Assembly: GCF_020829665.1 (NCBI RefSeq)
Contig: NZ_JAIVFT010000020.1
Span: forward strand, 1 to 64,000
From: Nostoc sp. CHAB 5824
GTDB lineage: Bacteria > Cyanobacteriota > Cyanobacteriia > Cyanobacteriales > Nostocaceae
DNA: 64,000 nt
Direction: 5' to 3'
Below are positions 42,303 to 51,787 of this stretch, one piece after another (the first letter of the stretch is position 1; every line of letters starts with the position of its first letter). The notes under the pieces were generated by a model, which saw nothing but the letters and a program-made list of their open reading frames with translations, was not told the DNA's origin and ran no database searches. A program made the position numbers and the translations under genes.

Positions 42303-42778
42303 AGGCCAATTTTTACCTACAACCCAACACCAACAGTAAATAGTATTCCCACAAAACTAGCAAAGCTTAACGGCAATGTAGCACTATGCTCAAGCTACGC
42401 TAAAATTTATTCGCCCAGCGAATAGGGCAGAGGAGCGTCTGGAAACATAAAGCTTGAGCTTTTGAACTCGAAAGTTGAGCCTTGACTTCTAAGCTCTTGT
42501 CTGCCGATTCTTGACTTTTAACTCCTAAGTGAGATATCGCACCAGTCGCAAAAACCGCCATAAGTTAGAAACCTATGGCTAATAACTTAAGTCCTCTCAA
42601 GATGACTAAACTCGATAAATCGCTGGTATCGATGACAGTCCACTTAAGGGGACTTAAGCTAAAAGCCTGTGAAATTTATTTCTTGGCGGGAGATTGAGCA
42701 GGTGCAAGATGCCCACTCTACAAGATTGGATAATCTATTTGTTAAAAATTCCTAACTCCCACCTCCTAACTCGTAAAT
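42303..42778. other. Intergenic region
   Basis: About 475 bases between the divergent TA pair and the transporter operon, with no gene seen. A stretch of repeated pyrimidine-rich phrases (aactcctaa, cttgacttttaactcc) lies at ~42470-42530. The transporter promoter presumably lies to the right. Confidence 0.4.
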
Positions 42779-43912
42779 ATGGTTGACTATCTCATTTTCT
42801 TAGCAATTTCTACAGCACTTTTTGCTCTATTCGCACTAGGACTTAATTTACAGTGGGGCTTTACGGGGTTAATTAACTTTGGTCATATTGCGTTCATGAC
42901 CCTTGGAGCATATACAACCGTATTGTTAAGCTTAAAGGGCGTTCCTCTACTGATATCGGCAGTAGCTGGGGCAATTGTCGCCGCCTTGTTGGGTTTGATA
43001 ATTGGTTTTGCAACTCTACGCTTACGGGAAGATTATTTAGGAATTGTCACCATTGGTACGGGCGAATTAATTCGTTTGGTGGTAAATAATCAGGATTTAC
43101 CTGTGGGCAATACCTGGATTTCTGGGGCGTTTGGTGTGCAAAGTTATCCCATACCCTTATCCACAGAGCCGAATTTGTTTATCAGATTAGTGATGATTGG
43201 GCTTTTGACACTGCTGGCTGCTGTAACTTTCTTTACGTTGTGGCGATGGATTAGTACCACCCAAATATCTCGAACTACTGATTTAGGTAAAAAAATAACT
43301 AGCAAGCAAGAATTTGCGTCGCGCTTGGGTGTGGGAATTGTGTTAGCAGTTTTGGCGGCAGCGATTTATATTTCTGGGGTGATTGGACTGTATAATTACA
43401 ACCCAAAAGCGGGTTTAATGCTGGTGTTGTTGCTGGTTTTAGCCTTTGTATACTGGCGCTTAGAAATTTTGGTGCGATCGCCTTGGGGTAGAATTCTCAA
43501 AGCCATCCGCGAAGATGAAGAAATTCCCAAAGCGCTGGGGAAAAATGTTTTTTGGTATAAATTACAATCTCTCATGCTGGGAGGTGCGATCGCGGGCCTT
43601 GCTGGTGCTTTCTTTGCTTGGCAACTCAGTGCCATTTATCCTGATAATTTCCAACCGCAAATTACTTTTGACACTTGGATCATGGTGATTTTAGGTGGTT
43701 CTGGGAATAATGTTGGCACAATCTTAGGTGCGATAATTTTCTTTGCTTACGATGCGCTGACGCGGGAAGTCTTACCCCGAATCGTTACCCTTGATGAAGC
43801 ACGTTTAGGTGCATTTCGGATCATGGTAATCGGACTAATTTTGATGGTACTGATGATTTGGCGACCTCAAGGTATTCTAGGGAAAAAGGAGGAACTTACT
43901 CTTGGTAAATAA
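42779..43912 (+). CDS. Branched-chain/neutral amino acid ABC transporter permease (LivM type)
   Basis: The 377-residue polytopic permease has about nine hydrophobic segments and the LivM signature GLNLQWGFTGLINFGHIAFMTLG near its start. It also has YLGIVTIGTGELIRLVV and the C-terminal EDEEIPKALGKNVFWYKL with the ABC-coupling helix. It fits the cyanobacterial neutral amino acid (Nat-type) uptake systems. The ATPase gene overlaps its 3' end. The binding protein and second permease are not in this window. Confidence 0.93.
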   Translation: MVDYLIFLAISTALFALFALGLNLQWGFTGLINFGHIAFMTLGAYTTVLLSLKGVPLLISAVAGAIVAALLGLIIGFATLRLREDYLGIVTIGTGELIRLVVNNQDLPVGNTWISGAFGVQSYPIPLSTEPNLFIRLVMIGLLTLLAAVTFFTLWRWISTTQISRTTDLGKKITSKQEFASRLGVGIVLAVLAAAIYISGVIGLYNYNPKAGLMLVLLLVLAFVYWRLEILVRSPWGRILKAIREDEEIPKALGKNVFWYKLQSLMLGGAIAGLAGAFFAWQLSAIYPDNFQPQITFDTWIMVILGGSGNNVGTILGAIIFFAYDALTREVLPRIVTLDEARLGAFRIMVIGLILMVLMIWRPQGILGKKEELTLGK

Positions 43913-44684
43913 CCAGTCATCGCCACTTCCCCTTTTGGTAGCCACTGGACTTTCTAAAAGCTTTGGTGGTGTCAAAGCAGTTAATGAGGCAAAAATCGAA
44001 GTTGCTAAAGGCAGCATCACGGGCTTGATTGGCCCCAATGGTGCAGGTAAAACTACTTTATTTAACTTACTCTCAAACTTTATTCGCCCAGATAAGGGAC
44101 GAGTGATTTTTGACGGGGAACCGATTCACAGTTTGCAACCATATCAAATCGCCCAACAGGGAGTAATCCGCACTTTTCAGGTTGCACGGACTCTCTCGCG
44201 GTTGTCGGTATTAGAAAATATGCTGCTGGCGGCGCAAAAACAAACGGGTGAAAATTTTTGGCAGGTGCAGTTGCAGCCGCACGTTGTCACTAAGGAAGAA
44301 AAGGAACTCCAAGAGCGAGCAATGTTTCTATTAGAATCAGTGGGTTTGGCAAAAAAAGCACACGATTATGCTGGTGGCTTGTCTGGTGGACAACGTAAGC
44401 TGTTGGAAATGGGACGGGCGTTGATGACTAATCCCAAGTTAATTTTGTTGGATGAACCGGCTGCTGGGGTGAATCCGAAACTGATTGATGATATTTGCGA
44501 TCGCATTATCACTTGGAACCGTCAAGATGGGATGACTTTTTTGATTATTGAACACAATATGGATGTCGTTATGTCCTTGTGCGATCGTGTTTGGGTACTT
44601 GCGGAAGGGCAGAATTTAGCTGACGGTACACCCGCAGAAATTCAAACTAATCCCAAAGTTTTAGAAGCGTATTTGGGAAAATAG
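43902..44684 (+). CDS. Branched-chain/neutral amino acid ABC transporter ATPase (LivG type)
   Basis: Walker A GPNGAGKTTLFNL, signature LSGGQRKLLEMGRALM, Walker B LILLDEPAAGVNP and the switch His in LIIEHNMDVV identify a LivG-type subunit. The start is TTG at 43902, set by a strong Shine-Dalgarno (aaggagg at 43886-43892, nine bases away) that lies inside the permease gene. The reading overlaps the permease end by 11 bases. Length is 260. Confidence 0.94.
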   Translation: MVNNQSSPLPLLVATGLSKSFGGVKAVNEAKIEVAKGSITGLIGPNGAGKTTLFNLLSNFIRPDKGRVIFDGEPIHSLQPYQIAQQGVIRTFQVARTLSRLSVLENMLLAAQKQTGENFWQVQLQPHVVTKEEKELQERAMFLLESVGLAKKAHDYAGGLSGGQRKLLEMGRALMTNPKLILLDEPAAGVNPKLIDDICDRIITWNRQDGMTFLIIEHNMDVVMSLCDRVWVLAEGQNLADGTPAEIQTNPKVLEAYLGK

Positions 44685-44693
44685 AGTACACCC

Positions 44694-44721
44694 GTAGGGG
44701 CACGGCATGCCGTGCCCCTAC
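44694..44721. repeat. Perfect 28-bp palindrome after the transporter operon
   Basis: gtaggggcacggca / tgccgtgcccctac is a perfect palindrome beginning ten bases after the LivG-type stop. It is a known type of dispersed GC-rich Nostoc repeat (from memory). It may act as a transcription end or mRNA stabiliser. Confidence 0.8.
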
Positions 44722-44942
44722 TACAGCTTGCGATATAATCTTGTACCGCATCTGAGTGGGAACCGCCATAGCTTTCTGTTCCAAAGCTCTCCCACACACG
44801 GAGAGAGGTTTTTATTCTTGCTCTAATTCTCAGGTGGAGAACGGTTTGAGGCTTAAATTTGAGAGAAACACACGGTGTCAAATCTTTGGAAATTTGGCTC
44901 TTGTTAAAATCGAGTTGTATATCTCAGTGGAAAAAGCTTTTT

Positions 44943-45521
44943 ATGTCAATTATGACAGTCAGAGATTTAGAGCAAGTTCAAACCGCTTTTACCGAAGCAG
45001 GTTTAGATTACCAGCTGGAACTCGAAAATGGGAAAATTTCAATTATGGGCCCGTCAGATATTGTATCCAGCGAAATCAGTAGTCGTCTCATCGCCTTTCT
45101 CTTTGCTTGGATAAATCCTCGTCGCTGGGGAAGAGTATTTGATTCTGCCGGCGGTTTCATCATGCCAGATACAAATCTCAAAGCACCCGATGTTTCCTTT
45201 GTTCGCGCTTCCCGACTTCTCCAAAGTCCTCGTTACTTTGGAGAACTTGTCCCTGACTTGGTGGTAGAAATTAAATCTCAGAGCGATAAAATTAAACTTA
45301 TAGTAGCCAAAATTCTGAAATTTATAGAACTAGGAGCGATCGTCGGGATTCTGATTGATCCTGATGAAGAGACAGTTACAATTTACCGCTCTACAGGGGA
45401 ATCTACAGTTTTAGAAAATGGTGATATTTTAACGATACCAGAACTTTTTCCCGGTTGGGAATTGCCCATTACTGAATTGTGGCCTCCTATCTTTACCGAG
45501 GAAGAAACACAAATTTTGTGA
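44943..45521 (+). CDS. Uma2-family (DUF820) PD-(D/E)XK protein
   Basis: From ATG 44943 (192 residues) the protein has the Uma2 layout: ENGKISIMGPSDIVSSEIS, then GFIMPDTNLKAPDVSFV and PDLVVEIKSQSDKI, with the putative nuclease residues D (APDVSFV), E and K (VEIKS). The frame extends upstream to 44859, but those residues do not fit the family. Uma2 proteins are abundant in cyanobacteria; nuclease activity is predicted from the fold. A second Uma2 gene lies nearby in the opposite direction. Confidence 0.88.
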   Translation: MSIMTVRDLEQVQTAFTEAGLDYQLELENGKISIMGPSDIVSSEISSRLIAFLFAWINPRRWGRVFDSAGGFIMPDTNLKAPDVSFVRASRLLQSPRYFGELVPDLVVEIKSQSDKIKLIVAKILKFIELGAIVGILIDPDEETVTIYRSTGESTVLENGDILTIPELFPGWELPITELWPPIFTEEETQIL

Positions 45522-45600
45522 AGAACTTTAGTCGCTACTGACTGCATTATTACTATTACCAATTAGATTGGCGAATCCACAAACATCATTAAGATTTATT

Positions 45601-46191
45601 TTAATCTTCATTATTTTCTGCAAAATTGACTTGCTCATAAAGGTCGCGTAATTCAATTTGAAAATCAACCGTTTGCAGTGATAAAATTGCAGATTCATGT
45701 TCAAGTTCAGTAAATGACCATTGACTTTCCGCAGTTTTCACATACTGCATCACATGATACTGATATTGGTCAATTAAAATATATTCCTTGAATTCTGGAA
45801 TAGAGCGATAATAAAGAAACTTATCGCCTTGGTCATAATTTTTAGTCGATTTAGATAAAACTTCGGCAATTAACACCGGGTTCATAACCGTTGTTGTGCT
45901 GGTTCCTGTATAAATAGGTTGTCCCTCAATCACCATCACATCGGGATACGTGTGTTGCCGATAACGGGGTATCCACAAACGCACATCATTAATATAAACA
46001 TCATAATTTTTACGCCTTAAAGCAATTTTTAAGGATGCTGCTAAATTCAAAGCAATTTTATTATGATTTGTAGTGCCATCCGTCATCGGTACAATTTCTC
46101 CATCACGGTATTCGCTTTTATATTTTGCCTTTTCTTCAATTTCTAAATACTCTTCAGGTGTGTAATATAATTTTTGTGTTTCTAACTGCAT
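45601..46191 (-). CDS. Uma2-family (DUF820) PD-(D/E)XK protein
   Basis: The 196-residue member has YTPEEYLEIEEKAKYKSEYR, GEIVPMTDGTTNHNKIALNLA, DVRLWIPRYRQHTYPDVMVIE and VLIAEVLSKSTKNYDQGDK. The active-site pattern would be D in PDVMV and E in AEVLS with K/S. It belongs to a different Uma2 subgroup than the plus-strand neighbour. It runs convergent with that gene, separated by 79 bases. Function unknown; possible mobile-element-associated nuclease. Confidence 0.9.
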   Translation of the reverse strand: MQLETQKLYYTPEEYLEIEEKAKYKSEYRDGEIVPMTDGTTNHNKIALNLAASLKIALRRKNYDVYINDVRLWIPRYRQHTYPDVMVIEGQPIYTGTSTTTVMNPVLIAEVLSKSTKNYDQGDKFLYYRSIPEFKEYILIDQYQYHVMQYVKTAESQWSFTELEHESAILSLQTVDFQIELRDLYEQVNFAENNED

Positions 46192-46237
46192 AAAGATATG
46201 ACCTATGATTGTGCGGTTGCTTATTCATCTTTCATAT

Positions 46238-46804
46238 CTATGTTATACGCCAATAAACTCCATTCTCTCGCTGCATTAACTGGCAAGCAATCAACTCCCG
46301 TCGCAGGGTGGCGCAGTCAAGATGGTAGCGTTTGAGAATGTCATTTACAAGGCGTTCAGGGTAGTTGACTCCTACATCAAACTGGTTTGCTAACCACTTA
46401 AGAATAACTAGACGTTTTTTCCGGCTAGCAGGAATTTCTTTGAGGCGTTGAGTATCATCCTCAAAATAGCTTTTCAACACTTTGCTTTCCCAAGCCTCAG
46501 TATCCACATCCTCAATCAAGGATGCTATCTTTTTAGGTGTAAAAATTTCCTTGCTGATGCTTTGCAAAGCCTCGCTATCCAATTGATATAGACGGCTATT
46601 ACCTTCGGGACGCATTGTCACCAAATTTAGCTCTTTAAGTTTGGCTAAATGATGAGATACCGTCGGTTCCTTGAGTTGCAGTAGCGCCGCCAATTCTTCG
46701 ACGCTGCACTCCTGATTCGCCAGAATACCTACAATTTTCAATCGGCTATCATCCGCTAATGCCTTGAAAAAGCGCAGTAAGGTGTTAAATTGCTCTGGTT
46801 GCAT
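46238..46804 (-). CDS. ArsR-family regulator with DUF2087 domain
   Basis: The 188-residue protein has an N-terminal ArsR winged helix (LLRFFKALADDSRLKIVGIL, VEELAALLQLKEPTVSHHLAKL, with a wing EGNSRLYQL) and a C-terminal DUF2087 segment (KEIPASRKKRLVILKWLANQFDVG-type, then YHLDCATLRRELIACQLMQRENGVYWR). It has no Cys metal site of the ArsR/SmtB kind near the recognition helix. A perfect palindrome just upstream of the start is the expected autoregulatory operator. The ligand is unknown. Confidence 0.9.
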   Translation of the reverse strand: MQPEQFNTLLRFFKALADDSRLKIVGILANQECSVEELAALLQLKEPTVSHHLAKLKELNLVTMRPEGNSRLYQLDSEALQSISKEIFTPKKIASLIEDVDTEAWESKVLKSYFEDDTQRLKEIPASRKKRLVILKWLANQFDVGVNYPERLVNDILKRYHLDCATLRRELIACQLMQRENGVYWRIT

Positions 46805-46810
46805 AACGAA

Positions 46811-46840
46811 CTTCTAATTAGACATTTATCTAATTAGAAG
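46811..46840. promoter_or_regulatory. Probable ArsR-family operator
   Basis: Perfect 12-bp inverted repeat cttctaattaga / tctaattagaag separated by six bases (cattta), starting 7 bases upstream of the regulator's ATG on the minus strand. A further half site (tatatctaattg) follows. The position across the promoter and leader supports autorepression. Confidence 0.75.
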
Positions 46841-46896
46841 TATATCTAATTGAAAAGCTCAGATCAACGAGTAGGGGATTTTACTTGTTGTTCAAT

Positions 46897-48183
46897 TTAA
46901 CTAAACTGCTCCTCTGCATCCAGGTTGAACAGCATTTGCAGAGTTTGCATACAGCGCCGTCTGGCTTCAACATCTTGCTGCGATCGCAATTGCACCATCG
47001 GGTCATGTAAAATTTTATTAACAATTCCTCGTGTTAAAGCTTCAATTACCTCTTGATGTTTTTCAGCGAATTCCGAACCCAATCTCGACAAAGCTTTTTC
47101 TAACTCTTGTTCGCGGATGGTTTCGACTTTATTTCGCAGACAGCTAATAGTAGTCACAGTTTCAAGAGAGCGCCACCAAATATCAAAAGCTTCCACTTCT
47201 TCTTCTAAAAGTCTCTCTGCTTCCTGTGCAATCTTCCGACGGCTTTCGTAGTTTTGCGCTACTACTGCCTTCAAATCATCCACATTAAACGCCTGCACAT
47301 TTTCCAGTTCATTTACATCCGCATGAACATTACGCGGCACAGAAATATCAAATAACATCAGAGAGCGCTGAACTTCTAACACCATTTCTAATTTGGCACG
47401 GTCAAGTATTGGCTCTGTTGCCGAAGTGCTTGTAAATACCAAATCGCTATCGGCAATTACAGTCATCATTTCCGATAGCGGATGAATTTTGATAGGTTGT
47501 TGAGGGAACTGCTTTGCTAATTCTTGAGCACGTTCACGAGAGCGATTTACAATACTAATTTCCACAGCACCTTTAGAAAGTAGGTGTTGCACCAGCAGGC
47601 GCGACATTTTACCAGCGCCTAAAATTACCACTCGGCAAGCAGCTAAATTTGCCACTTTTATTTGCGCTAACTCTACAGCTGCCGAACTGATAGAGACAGC
47701 GCCAGTACCAATACTAGTTTCAGTGCGAACCCGCTTACCAGCTGTCAGCGCTTGTTTAAATAATCGATTCAAAATGGTTTTTATACCGTTATATTGCTGT
47801 CCCAGTTTGTGAGTAGTCTTCACCTGAGCCAGAATTTGACCTTCTCCGAGTACCAGACTATCTAAACCACCTGCTACCCGCATAACGTGCATCACAGCAT
47901 CATCATGTAGCAGCATAAATAAGTGTTGTCGCAGAGAAAGCACGGGTAATTTACTGTATTCGGCAAGAAACTGCGTTACTTCCCGGATACCTTGGTCTGC
48001 TTCACTGGTAACAATGTAAATTTCCAGGCGATTACAAGTGCTAAGAATTGCAACTTCGTCAATATGGGGATAGCTGGCTAATTGAGCGATCGCACTTTCG
48101 ATTTGTGGTTCTGGAATGCTCAGTTTTTCCCGGACTTCTACAGGGGCTGTTTTATGGCTTAACCCCACCACTGCTATATTCAT
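46897..48183 (-). CDS. hemA: Glutamyl-tRNA reductase
   Basis: First committed step of tetrapyrrole synthesis: reduces glutamyl-tRNA to glutamate-1-semialdehyde with NADPH. Seen: NIAVVGLSHKTAPVEVREKL, the catalytic Cys in ILSTCNRLEIY, GGLDSLVLGEGQILAQVK, the NADPH motif VVILGAGKMSRLL, and the C-terminal dimerisation helix. The 428 residues are typical. It lies downstream of glpX on the same strand, 240 bases away. Confidence 0.97.
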   Translation of the reverse strand: MNIAVVGLSHKTAPVEVREKLSIPEPQIESAIAQLASYPHIDEVAILSTCNRLEIYIVTSEADQGIREVTQFLAEYSKLPVLSLRQHLFMLLHDDAVMHVMRVAGGLDSLVLGEGQILAQVKTTHKLGQQYNGIKTILNRLFKQALTAGKRVRTETSIGTGAVSISSAAVELAQIKVANLAACRVVILGAGKMSRLLVQHLLSKGAVEISIVNRSRERAQELAKQFPQQPIKIHPLSEMMTVIADSDLVFTSTSATEPILDRAKLEMVLEVQRSLMLFDISVPRNVHADVNELENVQAFNVDDLKAVVAQNYESRRKIAQEAERLLEEEVEAFDIWWRSLETVTTISCLRNKVETIREQELEKALSRLGSEFAEKHQEVIEALTRGIVNKILHDPMVQLRSQQDVEARRRCMQTLQMLFNLDAEEQFS

Positions 48184-48300
48184 TTGCTAAATCGTAGTTA
48201 CTAGTTGGTAGTTGAAAATAGGGCCTTGAGTGAGAATAGGGAATGGGGAATTTTTGTTTATTGGTTGGTAGTTATTACCAGCAACAAACAACTATTAATC

Positions 48301-48324
48301 ACTAACTACTAACTACTAACTACT
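48301..48324. repeat. Heptamer tandem repeat (actaact)
   Basis: Three full copies of actaact plus act in the glpX-hemA spacer, another period-7 STRR tract. Confidence 0.8.
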
Positions 48325-48423
48325 GTAAGGTTAAAGCATTTTGGTCACTATTTTTCCGTTTTAGAGAAAGATTTATTTCCAAATGCTTCGCCCCTACTTT
48401 TACCATTCCCTATTCCCTAAAAA

Positions 48424-49461
48424 TTAGTTCAGTTGGAGAGTCTTGGGTTCACCAAACATGTGAATTGTATCAACAAATCGAGCAGTTTTCGACTGGTTAG
48501 AAATTACCAAGCTTTGAGTTCTGGCTCCACCGTTGAAGAAACGTACACCTTCCATGAGATTACCACTGGTAATGCCGCTAGCAGCGAATAGAATAGTTTT
48601 ACCAGATGCCAATTCATGAGCATCATAGACCTTATCGGGGTCATTGATATTCATTGACTTTAAACGATCAATATTGGCTTCTCTGCTTTCTCCAATCAAA
48701 CCTGTTTTGACTACTGCTGGATCGTAGATCAATTGACCTTGGAAGTGTCCACCCAAAGCACGCATTGCTGCTGCTGAGATTACACCTTCAGGAGCCGCAC
48801 CAATACCCATCAACGCGTGGATATTAGTTCCAGCAAAACCGCAGCTGATGGCTGCACCCACATCACCATCTGAAATTAGGGCGACTCTCGCTCCAGCCTC
48901 ACGGATTTCTTTAATTAAATCGTTGTGGCGTTCGCGCTTCATGACTACGACCACAAGTTCTTCAATACTCCGATCTAGACACTCAGCGAGAATCTTGAGG
49001 TTTTCTGTTGCTGACTTATTGATGTCTACCTTGCCCTTAGCTGCGGGAGGTGCTGCTAACTTCTTCATATAAAAGTCAGGAGCAGCAAATAATCCACCCT
49101 TTTCAGAAATTGCCAAGACAGCCATCGAACCAGGTTGTCCATATGCTACCAAGTTCGTACCTTCACAGGGATCAACGGCGATGTCAATTTCAATTAATTC
49201 ATCAGGGTTACAGACACTTTCGGCATTTGGTTGGGTACAGATACCAACTTCTTCCCCGATGTATAACATAGGCGCGTCATCGCGTTCGCCTTCCCCAATC
49301 ACAATGCGACCCCGCATATGGATTTTATTCATCCGCTCCCGCATAGCTTCCACAGCTACCTGGTCAGCAATGTTTTTTTCGCCTTTCCCCATCCATTTCG
49401 AGGAAGCGATCGCAGCTTGCTCTACTACTTCAATAATCTCTAACCCAAGTGTATTTTCCAC
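48424..49461 (-). CDS. glpX: Class II fructose-1,6-bisphosphatase / sedoheptulose-1,7-bisphosphatase
   Basis: The 345-residue dual phosphatase of the Calvin cycle. Family phrases: LEIIEVVEQAAIASSKWMGKG, GRIVIGEGERDDAPMLYIGE (metal site), DIAVDPCEGTNL, ALMGIGAAPEGVISAAAMRAL and KTARFVDTIHMFG. In cyanobacteria this enzyme (F/SBPase) serves both reactions and is redox and AMP regulated. Located upstream of hemA on the same strand. Confidence 0.97.
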   Translation of the reverse strand: MENTLGLEIIEVVEQAAIASSKWMGKGEKNIADQVAVEAMRERMNKIHMRGRIVIGEGERDDAPMLYIGEEVGICTQPNAESVCNPDELIEIDIAVDPCEGTNLVAYGQPGSMAVLAISEKGGLFAAPDFYMKKLAAPPAAKGKVDINKSATENLKILAECLDRSIEELVVVVMKRERHNDLIKEIREAGARVALISDGDVGAAISCGFAGTNIHALMGIGAAPEGVISAAAMRALGGHFQGQLIYDPAVVKTGLIGESREANIDRLKSMNINDPDKVYDAHELASGKTILFAASGITSGNLMEGVRFFNGGARTQSLVISNQSKTARFVDTIHMFGEPKTLQLN

Positions 49462-49815
49462 AGAGTTTGCCCTCTCAGCTGCTTGAATTTGCGTCGTTTC
49501 ATCTGCCTATTTCAGTTTTCAAGTCTACCAAAGGGCGGATACACGTGGAAGAAAGTTAAGTTTTACTGCTAACTCGTTAGAAAAGTGCCAGTTAAGACAT
49601 CTTGATTTTTCACTCCTACATCTCCAGTATAAAACCTGTTCAAAAGTAACTAAGTTAAGAACTAGCACAAATAAACAGCAGTGCATATCTAGAAAATTGC
49701 TTTTCTTCAGTGTTTATCTTTAGGTATAAAATTATAAATAAAAAAGCTGGTAGATTTACTAAAAACTGAAAAACGAGCCGTAGAGTAAATAGCTTGTCAA
49801 ATTAAGAGGTTAATC
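49462..49815. other. Divergent intergenic region
   Basis: About 350 bases between glpX (minus) and the DUF981 gene (plus), holding both promoters. No specific operator was identified; it is AT-rich. Confidence 0.45.
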
Positions 49816-50388
49816 GTGTTTATCGACTACATCACACTCATGTTGATCAATATGGTAGCTGGACTATTTCTACTGGCTGACTATGTGTATCGTGGTATAG
49901 ATAGCTCTAATCAAAGACAGTGGATTCCTGGCTTTGGAATTACAGGTGCGATCGCACTAACAACTGGATTACACATGAGTTTCACCTGGCCAGTTACCGG
50001 TAGCTTTAACATTGCCTTCGGCGAGACAAGTGTCCTATTTGGAATCTTATTTGTGGCGGCTGCGGTTTCTCTTGCTCAAGGTTGGGATTTATTGACAATA
50101 GCAGTTTACGGTTTCTTTGCTGGTGTAGTTGCGATCGTAGTGGGTATCCGCATCATCAACTTGAATTTGACACGCCAACCGCTTTTGTCGGGAATCGGCT
50201 TTATTTTAACTGGCTTAGGAGGTGTTTTTGCAGCGCCAACTCTCTATTGGAAAACCAACCGAACTTGGCGGTTAATTGGCGTAGCAGTGCTGGTAGTAGG
50301 CGCTCTAATTTGGGCATTGACTGGATATTTGGCTTACTGGAATCATTTAGAGGGTTTTCAAAAGTGGGTTCCAGCCCCAATGCGGTAA
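49816..50388 (+). CDS. DUF981-family membrane protein
   Basis: The 190-residue protein has six or seven hydrophobic segments with small-residue-rich loops and fits DUF981, a membrane family of unknown function found in bacteria and archaea. Landmarks are the first helix (ITLMLINMVAGLFLLADYVY), GLHMSFTWPVTGSFNIAFGE and LTGYLAYWNHLEGFQKWVP. A glutaredoxin gene follows after 56 bases. The start is GTG at 49816. Confidence 0.85.
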   Translation: MFIDYITLMLINMVAGLFLLADYVYRGIDSSNQRQWIPGFGITGAIALTTGLHMSFTWPVTGSFNIAFGETSVLFGILFVAAAVSLAQGWDLLTIAVYGFFAGVVAIVVGIRIINLNLTRQPLLSGIGFILTGLGGVFAAPTLYWKTNRTWRLIGVAVLVVGALIWALTGYLAYWNHLEGFQKWVPAPMR

Positions 50389-50444
50389 GCAATGCCAGCA
50401 ATGATCTAGGCTAGAGACATAGTTAAAACCTTGCTTAAGAAAAT

Positions 50445-50759
50445 ATGCTCGACTTTCTTAATCCTCTTTTAAATCGCCATCCAGAGCGAGTCAAAGCCAA
50501 CGTCGAACTTTACACATGGGCAACTTGTCCTTACTGCATTCGTGCCAAACTGCTGCTGTGGTGGAAAGGTGTAAATTTTACTGAATATAAAATCGATGGC
50601 GACGAAGCAGCCAGAGCTAAAATGGCAGAACGCGCTAACGGACGCCGTACTGTACCGCAAATTTTTATTAATAACCAGCACATTGGCGGTTGCGATGACC
50701 TCTATCAACTAGACACACAAAGTCAACTTGATTCCCTTTTAGCCCAAGCCGCTATTTAG
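50445..50759 (+). CDS. grxC: Glutaredoxin 3 (dithiol)
   Basis: The 104-residue dithiol glutaredoxin has active site CPYC in TWATCPYCIRAKLLLWWKG. The GSH-binding TVPQIFINNQHIGGCDDLYQL follows. It reduces disulphides and glutathionylated proteins using GSH. The first ~16 residues (MLDFLNPLLNRHPERVK) extend beyond the core fold. It is encoded just after the DUF981 gene. Confidence 0.95.
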   Translation: MLDFLNPLLNRHPERVKANVELYTWATCPYCIRAKLLLWWKGVNFTEYKIDGDEAARAKMAERANGRRTVPQIFINNQHIGGCDDLYQLDTQSQLDSLLAQAAI

Positions 50760-51185
50760 CTTCAGATTTCTAGTCCTTGTCATTACCCTCATTTTTGTAA
50801 CAGTTAAAGTAGTGTAGTGACGCACATCCCGCCCAGAACTTAAGTTCTAGGCTAATAGCTAAAGTTCACTCAAAATCTACGGTGTACACACAAGTTATCT
50901 AGATTACCCAAAAGTCCTTCAAAACCTCACCCTGTCCTATCGGACATCCCTCTCTTTAGTAAGGAGAGGGACAGGTTTTACGTAGTAAAACCAGGGTGAG
51001 GTATCTCAGGGGTTATGATACTTAAGCGTAAATTGCATTTGTCTGTACACCGTAGCTCAAAGAGTGGGGTCGGGTTATGTACTTACTCAACCGAGAACCG
51101 CTATATACTTTTTCTTTCTCTTAGGATCGGTGTCTCGCTCATCCAAAGGCGAGCAGAATTTTAAAATTTTTATATTGATAAGTAT
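50760..51185. other. Intergenic region with an inverted-repeat element
   Basis: Holds the ~180-bp element at 50877-51055 and, at 51091-51104, the terminus-like gagaaccgctata that also ends the 15142-15281 element. No gene was seen. Confidence 0.5.
50877..51055. repeat. Intergenic element with 12-bp terminal inverted repeats
   Basis: ctacggtgtaca at the left and tgtacaccgtag at the right, an exact inverted repeat 179 bases end to end. Inside lies a nested palindrome (aaacctcaccctg...cagggtgaggt) and a ctctctttagtaaggagaggg hairpin similar in style to the 15142 element. A further half copy (ctacggtgta) occurs at 51724. Confidence 0.6.
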
Positions 51186-51671
51186 ATGCTAAGTAGATAT
51201 GCAGATTATCTTATACATAAACAATGGATGAGGTATGCTCTAGAATTGGCAAAAGCAGCAGGTGATGTGGGTGAAGTCCCTGTAGGTGCTGTTATCATTG
51301 ATTCAACAGGCAAATTGCTGGCACAAGGAGAAAATAGAAAAGAACGGGACAAAGACCCTACCGCTCATGCGGAAATTCTGGCTCTCAAGACAGCTGCAAC
51401 AACTTTACAAAATTGGCATCTTAATGAATGCACCCTCTACGTCACTCTCGAACCTTGCCCGATGTGTGCAGGTGCGATCGTGCAATCCCGACTAGGACTA
51501 CTTGTATATGGAGTAGACGATACAAAAACTGGCGCAGTTCGTACAGTTATTAACATACCCAATAGTGCTGCTTCTAATCACCGCTTACAGGTAATCGGAG
51601 GCGTTCTAGAGTCAGCTTGTCGTGACCAATTACAAGCTTGGTTTGCGCCTAAACGGCGTAGGGTAAACTAA
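51186..51671 (+). CDS. tadA: tRNA adenosine(34) deaminase
   Basis: Converts wobble A34 to inosine in tRNA-Arg(ACG). The zinc/catalytic motifs are HAEILAL (His, Glu) and PCPMCAGAI (two Cys). GEVPVGAVIID and LLVYGVDDTKTGAVRTV are family segments. Length is 161. Single gene with a long upstream repeat region. Confidence 0.95.
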   Translation: MLSRYADYLIHKQWMRYALELAKAAGDVGEVPVGAVIIDSTGKLLAQGENRKERDKDPTAHAEILALKTAATTLQNWHLNECTLYVTLEPCPMCAGAIVQSRLGLLVYGVDDTKTGAVRTVINIPNSAASNHRLQVIGGVLESACRDQLQAWFAPKRRRVN

Positions 51672-51787
51672 CGGACAGAGGTAAAACTGTCCATCTAATA
51701 CGACACAAGTCACGCAAGAGAATCTACGGTGTAACTAATCAGGCTTTTCGTTAAATTTTTACCCGTCAATCAGCTGCATCCGTCATC

